A stretch of 64,000 nucleotides of DNA. Origin: Siphonodentalium dalli. Its lineage: Eukaryota; Mollusca; Scaphopoda; Gadilida; Siphonodentaliidae. The notes under the pieces were generated by a model. That model saw only the letters and a list, made by a program, of their open reading frames with translations. It did no database searches and had not been told where the DNA came from. Position 1 is the first letter of the stretch. Every line of letters starts with the position of its first letter. The stretch spans positions 108,335,319 through 108,399,318 of the forward strand of contig CP136066.1 of NCBI GenBank assembly GCA_032622095.1, read 5' to 3'. Shown here piece by piece: positions 21,991 to 32,925 of the stretch. The position numbers and the translations under genes are program-made.

Positions 21991-22305
21991 AGATACTTTC
22001 AAATATATGGGGGTATATCGTTGGAGTTCCAACCAGTTACAGACCTGTTTCAGGTAACAGTCAGAATATTCAAGCTCAAGAATGTGCAAAAGGAAAGTCT
22101 TAAAGTTGAGAAAAAATGTGCTCCATGCAAAGTGGGGGATACAGTTGGAAATTCGAAGTTTGACACCCACCCAAACCAAGACCCTCTAGTCACGTCCCTG
22201 ACACTCCCAATCCTGCATCAAGGTGTGATGAATACAGTGTTTGCTTTTACTGAAGCAACACATCGATACGAGTTCAACGTATTCCCGACTAAAATAAATG
22301 TCTAA
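21991..22305 (+). CDS. Exon-like open frame, unrecognised
   Basis: Follows a plausible acceptor (catatatttcag|ATAC) and stays open for about 104 codons to TAA at 22303. It has a paired KKCAPCKVGD motif and a balanced composition (SLEFQPVTDLFQVTVRI; then VTSLTLPILHQGVMNTVFAF). It is more protein-like than nearby frames, but I do not recognise a family. Same strand as the zinc-finger-like frame 250 bp upstream; the two might be exons of one gene or decayed element gene. Confidence 0.25.
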   Translation, partial: RYFQIYGGISLEFQPVTDLFQVTVRIFKLKNVQKESLKVEKKCAPCKVGDTVGNSKFDTHPNQDPLVTSLTLPILHQGVMNTVFAFTEATHRYEFNVFPTKINV

Positions 22306-23119
22306 TAATCATCATTACATTCGTACTAACGAAACCATATCACCACTATACATATGGTGTTATGGTTCTGTGAAGAATGCACTGCAAATGATATGAATAT
22401 GATTATTATATTATAGTAATTATAATTATTATATATACGAATGTCTAATTATCGTAATTACATTCGTATCATTTGTATTACGAAATTCTTAATTGTCATA
22501 ATTACATTCGTATTCGGATATTTATAATATAAATGATATATAATATTAATTACAACATAAAATACAAGCTAATTGAAGAAAATGACTCTGAGGAAAGCGC
22601 ACACCACCTTCTGTAGTTTTCGGTTGTCAGAATGTTGATTATCCTGCCAAAAATAAGTCAATTACGATTCCATGACGCCTACGCACTGGCGCTTTATTTC
22701 ATCACAAGCGCACACGATGTGTAACCTGTTATCGCAATGGCACTGGGGCTTTTTGTCATGATTTGAAAGCTTTCTGGCATTGTTGTAAATGAGCAGAATA
22801 CATCGACACTGATTTGGGATTACTAGATAACGTATTAGCTTTATTGTTCAATATTGTTCACGCTCAAATAAGCTTTTAAATACGCTCTATTCACCCGGTT
22901 ACTTTCGCTATTTTCCCATAGTAAATGCATAGGGAATGTTTTTCAGCAATGTTAAACGGGTATTGTGAGCAAATATGTGACAAAACGTCCCTGGTTTTGT
23001 TATGATGTTATCGCAGAAGGGAGCAGCAGTGGAAATTCTTTTCTATTCCTTACCATCAATCTGTGTTCTTTGAATGTTGTAAATAAAATAACTTCTTCTG
23101 ACCGGATGTGCATTGGAGC
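22306..23119. other. AT-rich sequence, no gene seen
   Basis: Includes a repeated 'tacgaatgtctaatta..cgtaattacattcgta' palindromic stretch at about 22435-22515. No coding signal. Confidence 0.4.
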
Positions 23120-23192
23120 TTCTCGCATGCGCACTGGAGCTTTTATCACAAGCGAACCGCTTCCCATGGAGCAGCTTACCCCCAGTGTATAT
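23120..23192 (-). repeat. Inverted repeat arm (right)
   Basis: Complement of 18195-18265. The preceding bases repeat the theme ('gcattggagcttctcgcatgcgcactggagctttt'), i.e. a 'gcactggagc' word in tandem. Confidence 0.9.
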
Positions 23193-23465
23193 GATGTACG
23201 GAGAGTACAATGTCATATATTTATGTAATTCTTTATTCCAGATTTGATGTACAGGTAGTACAATGTGATAATTGGCCAATTTTTATAGTGGAATACATTA
23301 GTTTATATCAAAACAATGTTTTCCTTACATTTTCTTAACCTGGGAAGGCATAATAACCCATGCTAACTATGGGCATTATCCCCATAACAAAAAATAAAAA
23401 TAAAAATAAAACCCTCGCTCCCTCATCGATTCTCAAAAAAAAATTGCCTGAGAATCAAAACACTT

Positions 23466-23984
23466 GTTTTTTTTGCCTTATTAACAGTTCAGAAGATATG
23501 TGAGAATGATGCGGGAAATGTCACGCGATAGGTGCTGTTGACGTCAAAATGATATTTATTAAAGAGGCACTAAAAATTAGCAATAAACATAGGTGTAACT
23601 TTATCTGGAGAGTCATGCAATAGGTGATGTTTACTACTAATTGTTTTAACTGACTTGAAGGGCCACTAATAAATTATGCATTCTTCTCCCGAGCAATGTC
23701 GGGTACCCCAGCTAGTAACTAATAAAATGTCAAAATTGTGACAGAAACTGGTTTATTCCATAGGTAATATATTTGTTCTGAACTCCACAAGAGTTGTCAA
23801 CTCAAAGTTGTAATGTAAAGTGAAAAATATATTTTATCACATAAATACATAAATACGAACTCATTCGACCTCGAGCAGTGGCATTGTGAACTAAATGTTA
23901 AAAAACGAAGTTACTTGCAATTATGCAGCATATTTTATGCGCAATCTAACATGAAATTTTAGATTATAATATACTAGCAGGTTA
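23466..23984. other. No gene seen
   Basis: AT-rich sequence without recognised repeats or genes. Confidence 0.4.
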
Positions 23985-24470
23985 GCCCGCTACTGGCGTG
24001 GTTGGTCAGAAACATGACATTTAAATTTTTTATTTGTTTTTTAATTCTGCCTTTTTAAATTTTTTTTTTCTTCATTGAGTTAATTATGCCTTTTTAATCA
24101 AGAGAAATGATGGTACCCGTCCCTAAAAGAGGTATGATTTACGGTACATCGGGCGGAAAAACTGACCCGATGAAAATCTCCCCCCTTCATAGGAACGACA
24201 GACATAAGAATCACACAACACTCATTTTTTGTTTTAATTTAATTTTTTGTTTTTCAATGAGTTAATTCTGCCTTTTTAATCAAGAGAATTGATGGTACCC
24301 GTCCCTAGGGCGGAAAAACTGACCTGATGAAATTCTCCCCCGTCCCTAAAAGAGGTATGATTCAATGAAAATCTCCCCCGTTCCTAGGAACGACAGACAT
24401 AAGAATCACACGACACGCATTTGTTGTTTTCCAATGAGTTAATTCTGCCTTTTTAATCAAGATAAATGTA
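23985..24470. repeat. LINE-associated repeat with three tandem sub-blocks
   Basis: Opens 'actagcaggttagcccgctactggcg', shared with 47192-47220. The block 'gagttaattctgcctttttaatcaagagaa..gatggtacccgtccc' + 'gacccgatgaaaatctccccc' + 'aggaacgacagacataagaatcacac' repeats three times at about 24075, 24252 and 24434. Confidence 0.7.
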
Positions 24471-24815
24471 TTCCGGTTCCAGTGCGTTTTGCATCCATAG
24501 TTTCTTACGCATAGGTGACCGTTTAGCAACGCCGATGACAATAAAGAGCGTTACTCGGTTAACAACACCAAATTTGGTCAATATAAAGAGTGTGACTGCC
24601 TTAACCCCCGCAGTGCTGAGGACGGTGATTTTGATGATTGGGAGTGGAGAATGCGTGCTCAGAGCTTCTCCAAAATGCTGCGACGACGATTCCCGTGGGA
24701 TTTTACCATTAGATGGGAAGTTTGAGCTCAATCGAGCCAGCCGTTTTCGAGTCTATAAAGGACACATTTATTTATATACGGAAGTCTCAAAATATATAGT
24801 AGATCATGACCGTAA
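24471..24815 (+). mobile_element. RTE-like LINE 3' tail remnant
   Basis: Ends with 'aagtttgagctcaatcgagccagccgttttcgagtctataaagga', then 'cacatttatttatatacgga' and 'tctcaaaatatatagta', a tail also present at 47080-47190 and 48020-48140. The pattern resembles 3' ends of RTE-clade LINEs and their SINEs. No reverse transcriptase frame is present. Confidence 0.5.
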
Positions 24816-25239
24816 GGCGCCAGTCTGATTTTCTGTCTCCAGCTGTCGCACATGACAATAAACTCACATACCAAAAATGATCAGAATCCATCAATAAACA
24901 GCTATGTTATATAGGTTTGGGGCCGCCACCTGCCAACTGTCCCTCGCCAAACCATAAGTCAAGGTGTTTTATTATCAAAACCTCGACTAAAATTCCTGCC
25001 ACTGGGTCTGGGCATAAATTCTACTATAGAAAGATCTATACACAGGACTTCGATGTAAAACATCATTATCCCAACCAATTTCGCAAGCTGGTTTAAGTCG
25101 AAGGAGATTTGGTCTAGCAAAGATGAGCCAAGACGAGGAATCACCAAAGCTGTTTGTCTGCTATATTGCACCATATGCTAGAATATTCATTCTCCTCATA
25201 CAAATACCATGCTTGCAATTTCTATATTTGGGGGATAGG
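24816..25239. other. No gene seen
   Basis: No recognised repeat or coding signal. Confidence 0.35.
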
Positions 25240-25818
25240 TTAAGCCTTTCCTTACTAAATACTCATTGATAAGTAGTTCCCTTAGGAAATGTTTAGATAA
25301 TCAAGTTCGGCCATAGGTCATTTGTTCAACTTGTTATCTGGACATTTCCCCCATCAATGATTAGGAATCCTTCTGCAGTTTTATGCTGTATACAGTAATG
25401 CCCTAAATAATCGACTCCTTAACCACAGCAGAATTATTTTTCAGGATTTGGTCGGAAATATGGCTTGTTGCCATTAAAAAAATGTCTGAGAGCTTTCCGA
25501 TGAATGGCAACAAGCCATATTTCCGACTAAATCCTGAAAAATTACCCATAATTCTGCTGTGGTTAAGGAGTCAATTATTTAGGGCATTACTGTATACAGC
25601 ATAAAACTGTAGAAGGATTCCTAATCATTGATGGGGGAAATGTCCAGATAACAAGTTGAACAAATGGCCTATGGCCGAACTTGATTATCTAAACATTTAG
25701 GGCATTACTGTAGTTCCCTTAGGAAATGTTCAGATAATCAAGTTCGGCCATAGGCCATTTGTTCAACTTGTTATCTGTACATTTCCCCCCATCAATGATT
25801 AAGAATCCTTCTGCAGTG
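25240..25818. mobile_element. Family C copies forming a large fold-back around a family A element
   Basis: A TTAA start at 25240 begins a family C copy that runs to 'ctgcagttttatgctgta' at 25390. After the family A element the same roughly 120 bp returns in reverse complement (25595-25705), then again in direct orientation (25706-25818). The result is a palindrome of more than 400 bp centred on the family A insertion, plus a third family C half. Confidence 0.75.
25391..25594. mobile_element. Family A palindromic TA element (A4)
   Basis: TA-flanked. Arms of about 95 bp; the left arm lacks the 'atgggtaac' stretch present in the right arm. Sits exactly at the centre of the larger fold-back. Confidence 0.85.
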
Positions 25819-25821
25819 TTA

Positions 25822-26830
25822 AGCTGCTTTCACATACATGCGCTTAACGCATGCGTTTTACGGATGCGTTAGGCGGACGTCCACGTTAAGCTTTCACATA
25901 CCTCCGTTTACCTCTGCGGGTACGCGTCTGTTAGTGGATGCGTGAAGAATTATTAGTGTTTACATATTGTCCTTTCGTCATGGATTCCCCCGGCGACGAG
26001 GACGTTTAGCAATAATATTTGGTAATATATCCCATGATATTGATATATTTAACAGAAATACCGACATACCAAATGCTGAATTATGGTATAGTGAATATTG
26101 AATCTATATTGATGTTGACTTGAATTTAGCGTCAGTTAAAACAACTGATGAACTACCCTCCCCAAAATAAACAAGAAATACTATACACACTGTGTCACCC
26201 TGCCATCATGCATGAACTGAGAGCTTAATTGCCTTCATATTCTCCATGTCCCGAGTTCTTCATGTTGTTTATGATAGTTTCCCATGAATTTTGGGACATC
26301 TGTGCATCGTGGTATATATCCAATATTTTTAGGATTGAAGAGGTGGTCATATTTCCGTACTGAATCGATAAGTTCATCGTCGAAACAAGCATCGTACCTA
26401 TTCTTTTTAGGCATGGTATATCTATGCTCCTATATGCGAGACTGCCAGCAAAAATGCTAACTTCCCACAAAACCATGGCATTCTATGTCATTTAATGTAT
26501 ATTTTGACCTATACCTGCCATCACCATTATTTAATTCTTGTTTAATTTGACCCAATAATAGATAACATGGTGCCAGCTATCATACGCCCCCACATATAAT
26601 AGCATTCTCATTCGTAAACACCACAAAATATCTACGGTATATCCCAGGATTACGACATCGCACCGCTTGTGCGCTAAGCAGATAGGTTTTCGGTCTGGGA
26701 GCGAAAAGTTGTGCGCGCGCGCATTTTGTGGATGGTATGTGAAAGCTCCAGTGATAACATTGGAGACCGAAACGATGGACATACGGATGCGTTAAACGGA
26801 TGTATGAAGCGGATGTATGTGAAAGCAGCT
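25822..26830. mobile_element. PIF/Harbinger-like DNA element, about 1.0 kb
   Basis: Target duplication TTA at 25819-25821 and 26831-26833. The inverted ends are AGCTGCTTTCACATACATGCG and, at the right, ...GGATGTATGTGAAAGCAGCT; the inverted zone continues inward with 'gttaacgcatgcg'/'ggatgcgtta' words. A 3-bp TWA duplication is the hallmark of PIF/Harbinger. A broken MADF-domain frame inside (26225-26414, minus) agrees, as these elements carry a MYB/MADF-like second protein. No intact transposase; the element is non-autonomous. Confidence 0.75.
26225..26414 (-). pseudogene. Frameshifted MADF (MYB/SANT-like) protein of the Harbinger-like element
   Basis: From the ATG at 26414 the frame gives MPKKNRYDACFDDELIDSVR and then KYDHLFNPKNIGY, the first half of a MADF domain (a helix with acidic start and hydrophobic repeat). 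It then loses register near 26345. The adjacent frame continues YHDAQMSQNSWETIINNMKN, matching the second MADF helix with its conserved Trp, and stops at 26225. A 1-nt register change thus separates the two halves. MADF domains bind DNA; in Harbinger elements such a protein is thought to bring the transposase to the ends. Only about 60 residues remain. Confidence 0.6.
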
Positions 26831-27005
26831 TTATGCTGTATAACCCTTCCAGATGATTGAAGTTAACAGGTGTATCATGCCATGGCTGGCGATGAATCAT
26901 AGAGTTATTCCTCTTGATTCAGTAGGCCATCTGAGCTTGTTTGAAGTCATTCGTAGCCTCTAAATTCACATGACCATTGCAATCAAATGCCTGTTTGATT
27001 GGCTC

Positions 27006-27263
27006 TCAACCCTTCCATGACCGGAGTTTCCTGAAATTTTGCGAAAACCTTGTGCCAATGCATTCTCTTACATATCCGAGTCTCCCATAGTGAGCCTCGC
27101 ATATATAAGAGAATACATTGGCCTAACAATATTTTCCTCAACATTGTCAGCCAGTGCACTCTGTTATATATGCGAGGCTCCCTATGGGAGACTCGCATTA
27201 TATAAGAGATTGCACTGGCATAGGGACTTTAATGCTGTATCAGCACAGCTCCTGTCATGAAAA
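27006..27263. mobile_element. Family B element (B3)
   Basis: Same two-hairpin structure as B2 ('gcattctcttacatatccgag', 'ggcctaacaatattttcctc', 'gcactggcatagggac'). The flanking TTAA has decayed at the left (TCAACCCTTCCATGACC). Confidence 0.8.
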
Positions 27264-27277
27264 CACAAGAAAATTCA

Positions 27278-28060
27278 TTGTCCCCCGACGTTTCCGTCGG
27301 AGGACTATAGAAATGACCCTCGTCCGTCCGTGCGTCCGAGATTGGGTACCTTCATGGTGTGATCAACTCCTCCTACAGTTTTAAACGTAGAGATTTGAAA
27401 CTCTGGGATATTGTTCCTAACATGTTGGTGATTTGCAACATCTATATAGCTAATAACAAATATCATTTTTTCCATATTTTCGGGGGGTTTTTGACTTAGA
27501 AAATTTGGAACATTTTTGCCTTTTGGATTAGATTGGGTACCTTCAAGGTGTAATCAACTCCTCCTACAGTTTTAAATGTAGAGATTTTAAACTCTGGGAT
27601 ATTGTTCCTAACATGTTGGTGATTTGCAACATCTATATAGCTAATAAAAAATATCATTTTTTCCATATTTTTGGGGGGTTTTCGACTTAGAAAATTTTTG
27701 CCTTTTGGATGAGATTGGGTACCTTCATGGTGTAATCAACTCCTCCTACAGTTTTAAATGTAGAGATTTGAAACTCTGGGATATTGTTCCTAACATGTGA
27801 TTTGCAACATCTATATAGCTAATACAAAAATACAATTTTTTCGCGGTTGCATGCGTTTGTTCATCGGGTTGTTTTGTCCAAGAAATTTTGCCATGGTTAT
27901 TACAAGATTGTTCCAGTACTGATGTGATATTGTTGCTATAAACACATTGGTGGTTTGCAACATCTATATACTGTATAACATTGTTGCAAATAGTATCCTT
28001 CTAACAAATCCAATCATGAAGTTTACCACTCGAGTCGGGGGACATGTGGTCTGCGACCTT
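27278..28060 (+). mobile_element. P-type array element with TCCCCCGACG / CGGGGGACA ends
   Basis: Left end 'tcccccgacgtttccgtcggaggactat' (hairpin), then CGTCCGTCCGTGCGTCC. Three units of about 190 bp follow with 'agattgggtaccttcatggtgt', 'atcaactcctcctacagttt', 'tcctaacatgttggtgatttgcaac' and 'cgacttagaaaattt'. Right end 'gagtcgggggacatgtggtctgcgacc'. Shares its end words with 5978-7840. Confidence 0.65.
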
Positions 28061-28229
28061 TTATTTATATTAGAATAATGAAAGGCTACTTGGCCACATA
28101 TCCCTCTGAAAAGGTGGCTTATTTGGATGTTGGCTTCTTTTTCTGGAAAAAATCTTTGCTTTTGTTTCATATCTTGATCTGTATTTCCATGTGAGTAAGC
28201 ATATACTAAATATGAAAACAATGGGATAA

Positions 28230-28760
28230 CTTATATAACTAAAGCTATCTTCCCAACAACAAAATTGTTAGTGAATTCTAAGTTCCAAACTGGTATATAA
28301 ACTCTTGTTATAAATGATTGGACTGGACCCAAATTCAAACTTGGGGCCTGTAGTGCCATGTGAGTAATCCATATACCAAATTTGAAAACATCTTGATAGT
28401 TATAGCTAAATTTATATTCCGGATGACAAAATAATAGAAAATTCAAGTCGTAAAGGGGAAATATGTAGATCATCATCCAGATAAATGTTTTGTGATGGAG
28501 AGATAGGTGCCGAGCCAAAACCTGACCTGTTATGAACAAGTGAACAATTCTAGGTATGAAGTTACATTGAAAATAGTCGAAGTGGGTTTTAATGGTACTC
28601 AATCTGATCAGACGCTCCTAAATTACTATTTCTTTGGCTTCAGGGGTAAAAAATATTTGATTTGAGTTGAGGAACCCACCCATGAATGCTCATGATCAGA
28701 TATCGATTTTTGAAGTTTGTTATTTCTCGAGATCTGCAGTAATAAGTGGCCCAGAACACT
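28230..28760. repeat. Dispersed non-coding repeat (R1)
   Basis: The stretch 28615-28720 ('aaattactatttctttgg.ttc', 'atttgagtt.aggaacccaccc', 'gaagtttgttatttc') matches 35525-35640. Upstream, 28270-28420 has 'ccaaattcaaacttggggcc' and 'taccaaatttgaaaacatcttgatagtta' of the same style as P-array units. Confidence 0.5.
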
Positions 28761-29387
28761 TGGCCAAACGGACAGTCTTGTGGATGAAGATGGATAACTC
28801 TAAAATCAAGTGGTTATTATTACCACTTGTTTTTAGGGTCTGTTTTCCAGAGTATCATATCATTCTGCTTGGGTATTAACTTTACTATCCACATCCATTC
28901 TGTTCTGTTCCTCGTTGAAAGTTTCAAATTTAATCATACATGCATGGGAGGCCCCATGTTAACTACTGAGTTGACCAATTTATGTTATTCGAAAACACTT
29001 GAATGGCCAATTTAATTCCTCCCTTTTAACTCCCCTCACCCAGAACCGCCCAGTGAACGAAGTAGAAAAACATTCAAGAACAACATGTTTTATTCAACCA
29101 ACAATATTTATATTATATTTTTATTCATTTTTTTTGGCAAACTTAAGCACTTTTATATAATTCTCATATATACACTATACAAATAGGTTTTCAATCATAA
29201 TTGTACAACTGATAAAAACAATCTAAAGGAATAACAAAATAGCCATTTCAAACAGCTTATATAAAACGAAGGACAAATTCTAAAATACAGCACAATTCCA
29301 ATGGGAATCAGTAAACAATACCTGGACAGAGACTGGAAGGTTCACCATCAAAATAACATCAACATTCAATTCAAAATTCATAGAATA
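28761..29387. other. No gene seen
   Basis: AT-rich single-copy-looking sequence. Confidence 0.4.
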
Positions 29388-29586
29388 TACAGTAATGCGC
29401 TAATTAATCGACCCCTTAACCACAGCAGAATTATGGGTAACTTTTCAGGATTTAGTCGGAAATATGGCTTGTTGCCATTCATCGGAAAGCTCTCCATGGC
29501 AACAAGCCATATTTCCGACTAAATCCTGAAAAGTTACCCATAATTCTGCTGTGGTTAAGGGGTCAATTAATTAGGGCATTACTGTA
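29388..29586. mobile_element. Family A palindromic TA element (A5)
   Basis: TA-flanked; arms pair nearly perfectly with a loop of only a few bases ('ctctccatggc'). Confidence 0.85.
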
Positions 29587-29872
29587 TATCATTTTTTTTT
29601 ATGACTTTGGGAAGGGACTTTTTTCCCTTACAACAAAATAATTTTTAAGAAATTCATTTCAATGGCAAGTTTGTATTAGTAGGGAGGTTTAAATGTAGAT
29701 TGAGAACTTCTAACATCAAATGTCAGGCGCTGTCAGCTTCCGACGGTCAGATGTTGCAATATGACCACCAGAAGTGTTGATGTACGAACAGATATGATCC
29801 ATCTTTATCGCTATGCGAGAACATCTGGCCCATATGTAGGTGACAGCACCAAGCCAGCAAATAGCATGGCTG
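29587..29872. other. No gene seen
   Basis: No recognised feature. Confidence 0.35.
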
Positions 29873-29970
29873 TAATTTGCAGAGGTGCCCGGAGGGTGAA
29901 TTTAGTGATGCTATCCCGCATAGCGAGCTAGCATCACCAAATTCACCCTCCTGAGACCTCATTCCACTTA
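29873..29970. mobile_element. Family D fragment (single hairpin)
   Basis: 'atttgcagaggtgcccggagggtgaatttagtgatgctatcccgc' pairs with 'gctagcatcaccaaattcaccctcctgagacctcattcc'. Only one of the family's two hairpins remains. Confidence 0.7.
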
Positions 29971-30701
29971 ATTTTCGAATGCCCAGATCATATTATTCAC
30001 AACATATTCCATATTATATACCATTTGGAAGAGGAACCAAAAATATATATATTCCACCAGAATACGGAACAGCTGTGTCCACCAAGTGATAGATTCTCAG
30101 ATTCACCCCAAGACTTCCCCCATTATTTACCCCAGAATGCATCATAATTCACAACTAAGAGATAAGAGTTATTCTTCTTCCATTGAGAATAATAAACTGG
30201 CAGTACAGACCAGATCAAACTTAACCACAGAACACACGTCGGTACCTTGACAAAAACATGTTCACAGTTTATTCGACCGGATAAGTTGATAATACAGTGT
30301 TTTGGAGCTTCATCTTTCAAATGGTATATAATATGGAATATGCAGTGGAATATGTGGTTTATAATGTGATCTGGTGATTTGAAAATAAAGTGGGCCTTTA
30401 GATTTAAACTTTCAAATCAGATGAGATTTTTGATGGTGTAGGCACCAAGCCCTATTATACAGGCTAGGACAGGGAAATGTTAGGAAGTAAAGATTATGGC
30501 ACACAAGAATCACGGTCTCCCCGAAGAGCTGGGAATAATTGCCTGAAGTTAGGCTGAATTACACATAATGTATAAGCAGTCTGTTACACAGGGGACAATA
30601 TTAGCCTGGAGTACCAAGGCTCAGACAGATTTAAGAGATTTTTGGTCTACAGGGAACAAATCGTGATAAATTTATTCATGTAAGATTCTACATATAGAAC
30701 A
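29971..30701. other. Dispersed repeat remnants, no gene
   Basis: 30165-30330 resembles 14740-14850. The rest has no recognised signal. Confidence 0.4.
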
Positions 30702-30842
30702 TGTAGTTTGTGTTGTCACTTAAACTGTTTATGTCTGTGAGGGGGATTTGAGCATCTATTGAGCGAGGGTCTGCCGAGTCCAATAGATGCCAAATCCCTG
30801 AGCGGACATAAACAGTTTAAGCGACAACATTAACTACATATT
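30702..30842. mobile_element. Short palindromic element (family G)
   Basis: Arms 'atgtagtttgtgttgtcacttaaactgtttatgtctg' and 'cggacataaacagtttaagcgacaacattaactacat' pair, with an inner 'gcatctattg / caatagatgcc' pair. One copy only; no clear target duplication. Confidence 0.65.
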
Positions 30843-31036
30843 TTATTTATCCATCGCACAAAACAAAACTTGCCTTTTGTGAGGTAAATCCGTCATTTTC
30901 CTCAGTTTTTACATTAGTTAAAAAATAAAAAGATATCATCCCAGGTGTACAAGGAGACCGGACTCGTGATTGGAAGTGTGGGAAGAAATCACATCTATGA
31001 AATGAGCATAATATAAAACAAAATATTAATGTCAGT

Positions 31037-31251
31037 TTAACCCTTTCAGTGCCAAGTCCGATTTTTGTATCGACCCATATTTCCTTGATCATTTTTCAAA
31101 TTTATTGATTATAATAATGTGATACATTGATGGAAAGAGCTCTTAGAGCTCTTTCCATCAATGTATCACATTATTATATTCAATAAATTTGAAAAATGAT
31201 CAAGGAAATATGGGTTTATACAAAAATCGGACTTGGCACTGAAAGGGTTAA
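31037..31251. mobile_element. Near-perfect TTAA-flanked hairpin element (family E)
   Basis: TTAA at both ends. Ends CCCTTTCAGTGCCAAGTCC and its complement. The arms of about 103 bp differ at only a few bases and meet at 'gagctcttagagctc' with almost no loop. No coding capacity. TTAA plus a CCCTTT start groups it with families B, C and F as piggyBac-type MITEs. Confidence 0.9.
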
Positions 31252-31416
31252 AGGTACACACAGTGCTCAAGATCTTATTATATTATATTATCTAATATTT
31301 ATTATAACTATTTATTTATTATATTGAAAGGACAAAGATTATTTAACCCTTCAACAAATGTGTCCCACTTCAAAACCATGTTATGAAGCTCAACTCTTGG
31401 TGAAAGGGGCTTCCTT

Positions 31417-31657
31417 TTAACACTTCCATGATGGGAGCTGTGCTGGTGCAGTATTAAAGACCATGTGCCAGTACATTCTCTTATATATGTGAGTCTTTCA
31501 TAGGGAGCCTCGCTTATATAAAAGAATACACTGGCTGTCAAGGTAAATAATGTTAGGCCAATGTATTCTCTTATATGGGAGACTTGCATATATAAGAGAA
31601 TGCATTGGCACATGGTTTTTGTCAAATTTCAGGTAGCTCCAGTCATGGAAGGGTTAA
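31417..31657. mobile_element. Family B element (B4)
   Basis: TTAA at 31417-31420 and 31654-31657. Contains both hairpins but is in the opposite orientation to B2 (starts CACTTCCATGATGGGAGCT, ends ctccagtcatggaaggg). Confidence 0.85.
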
Positions 31658-31881
31658 GGATGTCGCTCATCGAAAGTGAGTAGGCAAGGAGTTTGAGGTT
31701 CTACCCCCGATACATGGACGAAATTCAGGACCGATTTTCAAGCTTGATCAGAGTGGAAGGACATCCGAACATGCCACTCTGATCGTAACATGGTCATTTC
31801 AATAATGAATGGGAATTTATTCATTTACATTATGATGCAATGAAACCCTCATATCGACCCAGTGCCTCATACATTTTGTAT

Positions 31882-32197
31882 TTAACCACTTCGCTGCTAA
31901 ATGATGTTATGACCTCGTGTGCTGGGCTGTTGACGTTCCAGTGGAAAAATATATTGGGGAATATCACAATAACCAAAAAACTGACAGTTGAAAGGCTGTT
32001 ATCGTTCACAATCGTGGAACATCAAACACTGTTCAAAACTTCAAGATACCGCCAAACGCCGAGTTCCAATTATGAATATTAAATAGCCAACTGCTAATGT
32101 GCTGAAGTAGGTCCGTAGTACCTGCGGACCACATAGCACACGATGTGCACTTTTACATCCGTAGTAGTTACGGACGTCATAGCAGCGAAGAGGTTAA
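31882..32197. mobile_element. Family F TTAA-flanked element (F1)
   Basis: TTAA at 31882-31885 and 32194-32197. Ends CCACTTCGCTGCTAAATGA and ...TCATAGCAGCGAAGAGG are inverted. Internal 'ttatcgttcacaatcgtggaacatcaa' is shared with F2 at 60399-60674. 'gtccgtagtacctgcggac' forms a short inner hairpin. Confidence 0.8.
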
Positions 32198-32376
32198 AAT
32201 TGAGTGGATAATTTCATCAGTATTAATCCAAGTATTAACATATAAATATATCAAATTATCTGTTGTTCTGAATGCATTGGTATGAAGATATGAAAAGAGA
32301 CTCCCTTTTCCTAGATGAAGTGAGTAATTGTTATCCCTTTATATGCACTTGAAGGCATTGGAAGTACACATCTTGG

Positions 32377-32612
32377 TTAACTCTTTGATGACTGGAATGC
32401 CAATGCATTCTCTAATATATGCAAGTCGCCCATGCGGAGCCTCGCATATATAAGAGACTGCATTGGCCTAACAATATTTACCCATCCTGTAAGCCAGTGC
32501 ATTCTCGTATATATGTGAGGCACCCTATGGTTGACTCGCGTATATAAGAGAATGCACTGGCACAGGGTCTTTAATGCTGCACCAGCGCAGCTCCCATCAT
32601 AAAAAAGGTTAA
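32377..32612. mobile_element. Family B element (B5)
   Basis: TTAA at 32377-32380 and 32609-32612; two ATATATAAGAGA hairpins as in B2. Confidence 0.85.
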
Positions 32613-32764
32613 TAATGAAACTCAGGTATTTTCACACACAGTATGCTATGAATCGGTTAGCGACTATTTAAGGCCTATCAGCATTTTGTTTTGATTGTCA
32701 CACAGTGAGCGAGATGATTCACTTTTTAAGCAAAAGACATTAATGATTACTGATCTTAATCCTA

Positions 32765-32925
32765 TACAACAATGCCGTAAGTAATCGACTCCTTAACCAA
32801 CCAGAATTATGGGTAACTTTTCAGGATTTAGTTGGAAATATGGCTTGTTCCCATTCATTGGAAAGCTCTCCCCGAGAGCTGTCTAAGCTGTGGTTAAGGA
32901 GTCAATTACTTAGAGCATTACTGTA
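32765..32925. mobile_element. Family A element with truncated right arm (A6)
   Basis: The left arm is intact to 'cattggaaagctctcc'. The right arm keeps only 'gctgtggttaaggagtcaattacttagagcattactgta'. Confidence 0.75.

Larger units (their letters stand above)
17544..23465. mobile_element. Possible 5.9-kb element with short inverted ends
   Basis: A 21-bp inverted pair with one mismatch: AAGTGTTTTGATTCTCGGGC(A) at 17544-17564 and its complement at 23445-23465, each bordered outside by A/T homopolymers. A second, longer inverted pair lies further in (about 18195-18265 and 23120-23192). Between them are a tandem array (19205-21000) and small zinc-finger-like frames (21.5-22.3 kb). No target duplication or transposase was recognised, so a composite of unrelated repeats is possible. 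Confidence 0.35.

Noticed and set aside
24453-24828. 92- and 120-codon frames on opposite strands
   Set aside because: They fall in an RTE-like tail repeat also found at 47-48 kb; no reverse transcriptase or endonuclease motifs.
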